Below, piece by piece: positions 56,829 through 64,000 of a stretch of DNA of 64,000 nt. Numbering within the stretch: the stretch's first letter is position 1; each line of letters starts with the position of its first letter. Position numbers and translations under genes: made by a program. Source of the stretch: Acanthosoma haemorrhoidale (Eukaryota; Arthropoda; Insecta; Hemiptera; Acanthosomatidae); assembly GCA_930367205.1 (NCBI GenBank), contig OV884011.1:168589226-168653225 (forward strand), read 5' to 3'. Under the pieces are notes generated by a model that saw nothing but the letters and a program-made list of their open reading frames with translations, had not been told where the DNA came from and did not search any database.

Positions 56829-58384
56829 ATTGTTTGTGTTCGCCTTAAAATACTGGCGCCTCAGGGAATGTGCAGCCACAAGCACTGGTTTTTCGCTGGT
56901 AGGTGTCCGAAAGTGAACTATGGATGAGCATATGGAATATGTTATTATTAATTATTAACATTAATTATTGTTAATGTGTATTTGTTAATACACACGATTG
57001 GTAATAGGTAAAAAATGAACTGAGTGGTTGGTCCTCATGACGTCACCCTGGTGTTAAACATCCACTCGAACTGGAACAAGGACCAAACCATCTTTGGACA
57101 GCATTCCTGCAGTGGCAGACCCTACTTCCTTACGGAGTGGCATTAACTGTTTAATGGCTATTTATCCATGTTAATAATTATTTAATTAACCAGCAGTGTT
57201 GCTATAATCCTGCTTTACAGGCCACAGTCTTCTTCGGGGTTTGAATCCAGAAAGTTAAAGTGATGACTGCTCTATATGCTGTTTTTTTTTTTTTCGAGCC
57301 AGCGGTAACGATGTATTTAATACTGGCCAAGCCGATTTTATTAGGTTATGTTATTAATTTACTTATTTATATTTTTTTTATATTTGCTAAAGGGGCATTA
57401 TTCCGTGGCTTTAGATATTTTAATGAATATGAATAAAGTATTCGATCAAAAATAAAATGGTATTGTTTGACAAGCTAGATAGCACCTGCTTTAACCAATG
57501 TTAACACTTCATCAACGATACACCAAATGCACCAATGGCTTCAGGAAATTTCAAACGTAACTCGGCTCATTTTAGGACGAAAATAGCCATATAATATATT
57601 ATAATAGATGAGAATTCTTGAAATTATATTCTCATGATTGTTCTGTATAACAAGTGAAACCTAAAGCGGCAGAATTTAGCATCAGCTAGAACATTCAAAG
57701 GTCTACATTCTCCCTCTGGTCATCACACGGTATCCTTACCAGAGGACCACACCAGGAGTGCTCAGGTCCCGAAGGAAGGATATGCCACCAGGAGAGGAGA
57801 GAGGGAGTGAAGCTTGTCATCCACCGCTTGGAGCACCACCGCACACACCCGTGTTTGATTCGTGTGCTGAAATGGTGACACTTTGTAATTTGTATTTTGT
57901 TGGCTTGTCAGAGGAATATCGTTGTAACAATATTTGGTAACTTTTTTATCAGTGGAAAGTAACGCCATGTATTATGTATAACGAGAACATTGAAAATATT
58001 TTTAAGAAATTTGATTGTAACAGGTGAAATATAAAATGAAAAAAAATGCCTTATTATGTGGTATAAGGTCCCTCAGAATAAATTACTCAAATTTATTACT
58101 TTTACATATTGACTGTATAGAAAATGAGTAACATGATGTATTTTTTAAAAGTTGATGGTAGTAAAAAAAATTCCCCATCTATTTTAAAATAGAAATTCAT
58201 CATTTTATTCACCTTATTTATTACATGATATTGTACAACTGAAAACAGTTGTATTTAGCTGAAAAACGTTTATCGGGAGATACATAACGTTATTGGGCCA
58301 CCTTTGAAATTCTTTTTAGTAACCATCTTTGATATGCCTTCAACCATGGAGAAATATTATAACTATAAATCTTAAGTTAAGCCC
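56829..58384. other. No gene recognised
   Basis: Mostly AT-rich. The segment 57700-57850 is GC-richer with short frames on both strands (57758-57968) and no recognised domain. Confidence 0.4.
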
Positions 58385-58626
58385 TATCCGGTGATGTGGC
58401 TGAAGGAGGAGCGTGGGGGACTTCCCAAGAATCTGCTTCCTCTTTCGCATGCAAGCGAGGTTACACCCATATGGATTTGGGAGGTCTCTAGGCTGTTTAA
58501 ATACTGTTTAAACACTGTATGAATGAGCGAATGAATGAAAATTGAAAATATGGTATGAATGAGAACGTTTATCACTATTACTTATTGCCCAATAAGGCAG
58601 ATTGTAATTTTATCACAATAAAGAAG
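58385..58626 (+). mobile_element. LINE-A 3' fragment (A7)
   Basis: TATCCGGTGATGTGGCTGAAG, GGAGCGTGGGGGACTTCCC and GTAATTTTATCACAATAAAG match the family 3' UTR. A short internal duplication (AAATACTGTTT/AAACACTGTAT) is present at 58498-58520. 5' truncated. Confidence 0.85.
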
Positions 58627-59867
58627 TTTCAGATTAACTTGCCCTAAGTAGCTGGTATAAGTAGGTTCTACAGAAGCCAGTGAAAGTAAAGTATACTTGT
58701 TGCCTATTGTCGATCTAGTGCACATATGTGTTTTAACCAAAGACTGGTCCAGGTATGTCTAGGTAATAGGAAATATACCTCTAAATTTTCAGGTGGATTA
58801 AATTATGTTTACGTTCTTTATCGTAGAACATAAATGCCAGCCGAAAGAGGATGGGTCTATGGAAGATGAAACCTCTCCTCGAAATGCGAATGGAATAGAT
58901 GTTTTATTTATGGTGTGTCTTCATCCCACTAATGTCTTTCCACGAAAAATTATATTTATCAACACGCACTAGCCGTTGAAAGTGGCTCGCGCTGTCATTC
59001 TCAGGTGCTAATCACTATGCTACGGTTAGGTTGAGAAGAGAAAGGAATATGGGAGAAATGTGTGGACTGTGAAGAAGGAATGATGTTATAAACGCTCAAG
59101 TTGGAGTTTGCAAGGCTGCTACCTCTCATGAAGAGGGAGCGGAGGATTAACACAGAGAAAGGAAGGTCGAGGAAGAATCTAAAGAAGACGGGGAGAGAAA
59201 GAACCGAGGTACGGATCTTCTTCTATCTTCGTCTAGCCCTCGTTATGTGAAGAATTGGAAACGGTCCCGGGCATTCACATCAGGTCGATCAGATCCAACC
59301 TGAGGTCATCGAGGGAAGATTCCTTACCATCCAAAAGTATGGCCGATGATATAAACGATGTCAAAATACACAAGGAGTAAGGACAGATTATTGACCAAAT
59401 GACCAACAGACCCTGAATGACCAAATGGACAAGGCCTTGGGTTATCATACTATTATTAATTAATTATAATATTTTTACTTATATTTCTTTTAATATCTTG
59501 GTATATGAGAGAAAACATATTGTATTGAACCACATCCAGAAAAAGGAAAGAAAACAAGTCAATAATTAACTTATTTAATCAAGGATAATTAATAGCCTTT
59601 GTCCTATGTAGGTTGTAGTGAACAGTCTTGGCACAATACAGAGGTGAGGCTTTGCAGATCACACTCCATCAGAAACTTAATTAGGACAATAGCTGAGGTT
59701 TGTACAACCAGGGTCGATGAGGTTGGTGGCTGTTGGAGGGAGGTGGTGTCGCCACATCTGAGAAAGTGTGAAAGAGGTCACGGAGTTTTTGTTCATTTAT
59801 TTCTAAGGCTGAGAATTGCCGATTCAAGGAGAAAGTGTGCATGAGAGGAAAATCGAAAATATGTTCC
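58627..59867. other. No gene recognised; weak A-box-like motif
   Basis: On the minus strand TAGCATAGTGAT (59011-59022) resembles a polymerase III A box, but the possible B box near 58972-58984 has two mismatches, so I do not call a tRNA or SINE. No coding frames with domains. Confidence 0.35.
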
Positions 59868-60173
59868 AGTACGTATTAACTCTCGCGCTCTTGGTCAGCT
59901 TCCGCTGGCTCTTATCCAGTGTTGCAGATGATGGGGGAGCGTGGGGGACTTCCCAAGAGTCCTCTTCCTCCTTCACACGCGAGGGAGGTGACGACCGTGT
60001 GGACTTAGGAGGCCTCTGTGCTGTTTGTAAATACTGTATGAATGAGCGCGTGAATGAAAATTATAAATATGGTATGAATGATAACATTTATCACAATTAG
60101 TTATTGCCCAATGAGTTAGATTGTAATTTTATTATAATAAAGTTGTTGTTGTCTAAAAAAAAAGTATGTATTA
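59868..60173 (+). mobile_element. LINE-A 3' fragment with target duplication (A8)
   Basis: A 284-bp insert (59879-60162) runs from CTCTCGCGCTCTTGG through the 3' UTR to AATAAAGTTGTTGTTGTCT and a short A tail. It is bracketed by AGTACGTATTA (59868-59878) and AGTATGTATTA (60163-60173), an 11-bp duplication with one mismatch. The frame 59816-60100 is UTR sequence, not a gene. Confidence 0.88.
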
Positions 60174-61973
60174 TATATAAGTATGCAGGCGTGCATCGAA
60201 GCCAAGCACGATGGGTAGGTATTTGCACGATGATGGTCCCACGGATTACTGTGTCATACTTTATTCATTTAAATTAAAAAAATTAAAATTAACTAATAAT
60301 TAATTGAGGTTAGCAACTAGTAGTAACTAATAAATGATTATTTACTTTAATAGTTTATAATTATTAATTGTCCTTTTTGCCTGTAACACCTCAAGGAGTG
60401 TCGTTAGTTTTTAACCAGGTCATAAGGAGTTATACAATTCTAAATTAAATTTATGCAAGCGTTGTTCTTACAAAAAAAATACAAATACATGAGATACATT
60501 CAGAAAATTTTAAATTTAGAAATGCGTACCATTGTCAACTTATAGAAAAAGTATAAGATATTTAAAAATTATGATATTCTGTGGTGTTAAATACAGTAAA
60601 TAATAAATACGAGTTATGTAACGATCATTTTGATTGGGAATGTTGTTATGTATTCATGTACTGTTGATTAATGTTAACAATGAGTTTCTTTTTTTTTCAA
60701 CAATTGGCTGTTTTCTGAACATCAGACCCCGTTACACTTTCAACCCCGTGTGGTGACGAAAGTTTATGGTAGTTTCGTTTGATATACACATACTCTATGA
60801 AAAAAATGTAGGGATATTTATAAATTAATTAGCAGTGAATAATATGTAATTCTCTATCATATAATGAACAAGTTAGCAAATTAAATATCTTAGTTTAGGC
60901 GAAAATGAACGGTTACGTAAAATAATTAGCAATGTCGTTAAAAGTGTATTTTTTCTTTTCATTCTTCTTGTAATCTTTAAATAATATTGTTATAAAACAG
61001 GTGCGATCACAAACACATTTAAAGATAGTATTTATCAGTAACATCATTCAAAACACTTATTGCGTACTTATTCACGTTTGATTGTGATTATCATTACTAT
61101 GACATAAGTCATTTCATTATTGATGTTTGCAAGCGTGTGAACTCACGTATGTCACATTGCAGGTATGGTCAGGTAAACTTTATATAAAATTTGGACTACC
61201 CTGATTTTCGGTCAGGAATGCCAGTCTGCTCTAGGCTTACATATGAACGAAAACAGATGTTATCTATGCAAATGTGGATGGTTTCATTGCTTTATTGCAA
61301 AAAAGATAGTTTCTTTACTTGCAAAATTGGTTCGTAATGTACTTCTCACATACTAAGATGTGATGTCAACATGCAAGGGCTATGAAACATCTTTTTCACT
61401 TTGTTTTAGTGATGTAGTGGAGTAGAGCTATCCCTCGAAACACTCCTCACATGATTAATTATCCAACAATATTCGCCTTACAACTACATATGTCATCATA
61501 AAATATTTTTAAAAGATAAAACTATATAGACTTTGATTTCCTGGTTTATTTTTATTTTCATTACTAACTCTTTTCATTGCTACCCAAACTCCATAACTGC
61601 ATTAATGCACGTAGTTTTTATTAGTTGCATTTTATTTGTAAACGCACATTATTACTATTTCACAATTTTTGTTTTTCTGTCTTTATTTATTTTTCCTTTG
61701 GTTAACGGCTTTGGTATTATGTTATAATATTTATTTTTTATTTTCATAAATATTACTTTTTTATTTTTTTGCGCTAACACAATAAACTCTATAAAAACAA
61801 ATTTCTCAGTTGTTCTCATTACTATTTTATTAAATTTTAAACCCAATTTCATAATTATTTTTCTAATGCACGGACTTAATTTCTATTTTACTTATATTGC
61901 ACTTGTAGTTTACACTTTGAGTTATAAGCAGATGAAACTTAGTATGTACTTTAGTTATATTTTACGTAATCTG
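60174..61973. other. Very AT-rich, no gene recognised
   Basis: No coding frames with domains, no repeat shared with the rest of the window. Confidence 0.45.
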
Positions 61974-62670
61974 AGTATAATCAGGGCCGGATCTACAGAT
62001 TTTAGGCCCCCTGCAAAGATTCACAAGAATTACTAAGGGTTCTGGGGGGGGGGGGATTTTAAATTAAACGCTTAAAAATCTAGAGGAAAGTGTTGGCAAC
62101 TTTTATTAATAAAAACAATTTTTTTTCTTTGTTCCTTTATGTCATATTAGACTTAAAGATTATTCTATATCACTTTAATTTAGAGTTGTAGAAGAAGACA
62201 AGAAATAAAACAACGTATTGGTTGATAGAAACTTTTAGACATTCTTATTATTTATTGTTAACATTGAATCAAAAAGGTACAACAAAATACTTATTTAAAG
62301 TAACACATGGATATGTTTTTATTGGACAAACACACGTTATTGTCTGGCAGACATCTTCGCTCTCGCAGGTTCTCCTTTATCGAAGCACTTGGCTTACAAT
62401 ATCATTCGCTATGAGTTTTCTAGTCAAGTGCTCGTACTACGAAATTGCTGATCATTCTAACTGTTATTAACATTTGCTTGTATAATGCACTCAAATTTTT
62501 TCTACTTCAATCAATACTCCTGTTGTGAAAACTCAGGGAAAATAAAATGAATAGAAACTATTCATTCTCAAACCCATTCTCGGAATGGGCATGGATTTCC
62601 AAATCAGGGCCCTTTTGGGTGACTCACCCCCCGGAGTTTATTGGTCCCTGGATCCAGTGATAAGTATAAT
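61974..62670. mobile_element. Possible hAT-like non-autonomous element
   Basis: An 8-bp direct repeat, AGTATAAT, occurs at 61974-61981 and 62663-62670, the length hAT elements duplicate. The left end reads CAGGGCCGGATCTACAG; the right end, reverse-complemented, reads CACTGGATCCAGGGACC after three bases, a loose match to hAT-type CAG.G..GGATC ends. The interior (681 bp) has a G12 run and no transposase. The poor match between termini keeps this tentative. Confidence 0.42.
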
Positions 62671-63262
62671 ATCCATTTCATGCCTTCATGAGTCAAGCTA
62701 TAATAAATAAACGGAGGAAAATATAAGGAATAAGGATAAGAAGATTAAGTGGTTATAGACGGAGTGGTGAACCAATGTCTAGCGCCTGGTGGTCATCAAT
62801 GTCTTCTCGTGAGTGTGAATTAAAAACCATTTAATGCCGAATAGCCGGAGTCGGTAGTAACAGAAAGGATTCCCTGTTTGGTCTTTTTTCTATCGGAGCT
62901 AGGACCGGTTGGAGAACCAGTTTAGTAAGGCCGGCTTGGCGTCACCTAGTTATCAATAGTGATAGTTCTAGGAGTGGGATTGATCTAAAATTCTCTTCTG
63001 TAGTGGCAGTACCTCTTGTACACGTATAACTATGTTTAAAATGGACAATGGACTCATGGAATTAGAATAGACGAGGCATATATTTACAGAATAAAAGGTG
63101 GTTTAAACTTCAGAAACAAACACTGATAGGATAAGCTATTATCCGAGAGAAGAAGCAGTGAGCAGTGGACGATTCTCGCATAAAATCATCATCAAGACCT
63201 AACTCTAGTACAAAATCCTAAAATCAATAATCTATGGTAATATCAAAAACATAATTCAAGTA
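62671..63262. other. No gene recognised
   Basis: Moderate GC around 62760-63000; no frames or recurring repeats identified. Confidence 0.4.
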
Positions 63263-63310
63263 CAGTAGAGCGTCGATTATCCGAACGTTCAATTATCGGG
63301 ACTGACTACT
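63263..63310 (+). mobile_element. pogo/Tigger-like transposon end
   Basis: TA is followed by CAGTAGAGCGTCGATTATCC and then a GAACGTTCAATTATCGGGA continuation, the form of pogo/Tigger (CENP-B/jerky-type) termini. The element beyond it is interrupted within 50 bp by the LTR at 63354. No transposase is visible before the window ends. Confidence 0.55.
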
Positions 63311-63353
63311 TTTTTACTTTGCATAATTTTAAATCTAATTTCTTATTCATGTT

Positions 63354-63587
63354 TGTAGCGACCGCTAACTACATAAGATAAATCACCCTATACTCTATTG
63401 CATATATATTGTAAGCAAAAGTAAAATAACATGAACTAAATGTATTATAAACAAATATAAATCATTGTGAACGTGTTAAGCAATAAAAGGCAGAAGCCAA
63501 CTAAGTCACACGAGACAGGTCATAAACATCAGAACAATCCGCACTTGTCACCAGGGTGATCAGGCACCCCCTAGTGACGACCCGACA
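63354..63587 (-). mobile_element. Shortened solo LTR of the G1 Gypsy family
   Basis: A 234-bp segment whose two ends match the 662-bp G1 LTR closely (TGTAGCGACCGCTAACTACA...GTGACGACCCGACA on the minus strand) but whose middle ~430 bp is missing. It is flanked by a perfect 5-bp duplication, ATGTT, at 63349-63353 and 63588-63592, so it is a genuine insertion reduced to one LTR. The missing part includes the 99-bp duplicated segment. Confidence 0.9.
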
Positions 63588-63592
63588 ATGTT

Positions 63593-64000
63593 GTTAAAAT
63601 TATTGTTATTTTAAATAAAATTAAGCAAAAAATCAAATTATTTTTTCCATGAACGTCTATGAGGGAAGCCCACTTAATTATTTCTCAGAAACTGCTTTGT
63701 TGGCAGTATATCGCTGTAAGTGTATGTGTTTCGATGAATTTAGACACTCAATACGTATTTGTTTAGTAAGAACCATAACCTGTTTAGTTCTTCGCTGATC
63801 CCTTTCCATTCAAATGGTTGGTCATAGAATATTAATCAACATCAGTTTTAAATCCTTCATTGTGAGGCGTATATTGCATTCGTGATCACATTTTTAAAAA
63901 TGTCCAGAAAAATGAAACGAGTAGTTCATTTATTAAAGGATAAAATGGAAATAATTACGCGGCCGATCGAGTTAGGTGTAAATCAACGATAATGGGAATT
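63593..64000. other. No gene recognised
   Basis: AT-rich; no frames, no repeats shared with the rest of the window. Confidence 0.45.

Noticed and set aside
59004..59022. A-box-like TAGCATAGTGATTAGCA on the minus strand
   Set aside because: The B box at the right distance has at least two mismatches and no tRNA fold; insufficient for a tRNA or SINE.
1..64000. CRISPR array, operons or bacterial genes
   Set aside because: None seen: no regularly spaced short repeats, and the content is eukaryotic transposable elements throughout.

Overview
This window is AT-rich eukaryotic, almost certainly insect, nuclear DNA. The evidence is the set of element families present: a Jockey-clade LINE, a second LINE, several mariner subfamilies, hAT and pogo-like DNA transposons, and Ty3/Gypsy LTR elements. 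Ordinary genes are nearly absent. A hemipteran or similar repeat-rich insect is my guess, but the sequence does not prove the order. I see no prokaryotic gene organisation, rRNA or CRISPR array.

Only one long intact host-like gene is visible: an intronless 729-codon frame on the minus strand (49497-51686). Its first ~230 residues resemble the first TOG domain of XMAP215/Msps/CKAP5 microtubule polymerases, and the rest is an unrelated low-complexity tail. It looks like a single-TOG retrogene or orphan paralogue. At the left edge (845-2116, plus strand), strong GT-AG signals define three possible short exons, and 5877 is a textbook recursive splice site. Together they hint at the 5' end of a long-intron gene.

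Layout. 1-10 kb: sparse DNA, the candidate exons, a LINE tail (family C), a mariner fragment, an inverted repeat pair and a hAT (BED/GTF2IRD2-like) transposase fossil. 11.0-12.4 kb: an internally deleted Gypsy element with both outer LTR ends and a perfect 5-bp target duplication. 12.6-14.3 kb: a mariner made of two 3' halves joined head to head, itself hit by a LINE-A fragment. 14.4-20.4 kb: an old LTR-element block split by a complete 4755-bp LINE-A with a perfect 12-bp target duplication. 20.7-28 kb: LINE tails, a pogo-like end, a deleted mariner, an LTR-like segment and inverted repeats. 28-32 kb: little I can identify. 32-44 kb: LINE-A and LINE-B fragments, a Gypsy pol fossil, a second copy of the split LTR-element block with tandem duplications, and a tRNA-like sequence at 44.5 kb. 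46.5-47.4 kb: a deleted mariner of another subfamily. 49.5-51.7 kb: the TOG gene. 55.8-60.2 kb: LINE-B and LINE-A copies. 62-63.6 kb: a possible hAT-like element, a pogo-like end and a shrunken solo LTR with a perfect 5-bp duplication.

All transposable-element genes here are broken by frameshifts, stops or deletions. The closest to intact is the LINE-A at 15460-20214 (three frameshifts and one nonsense codon). Family names A, B, C, D, E, F, G and H are my own labels. Homology statements come from reading motifs and comparing segments by eye; no database search was possible.
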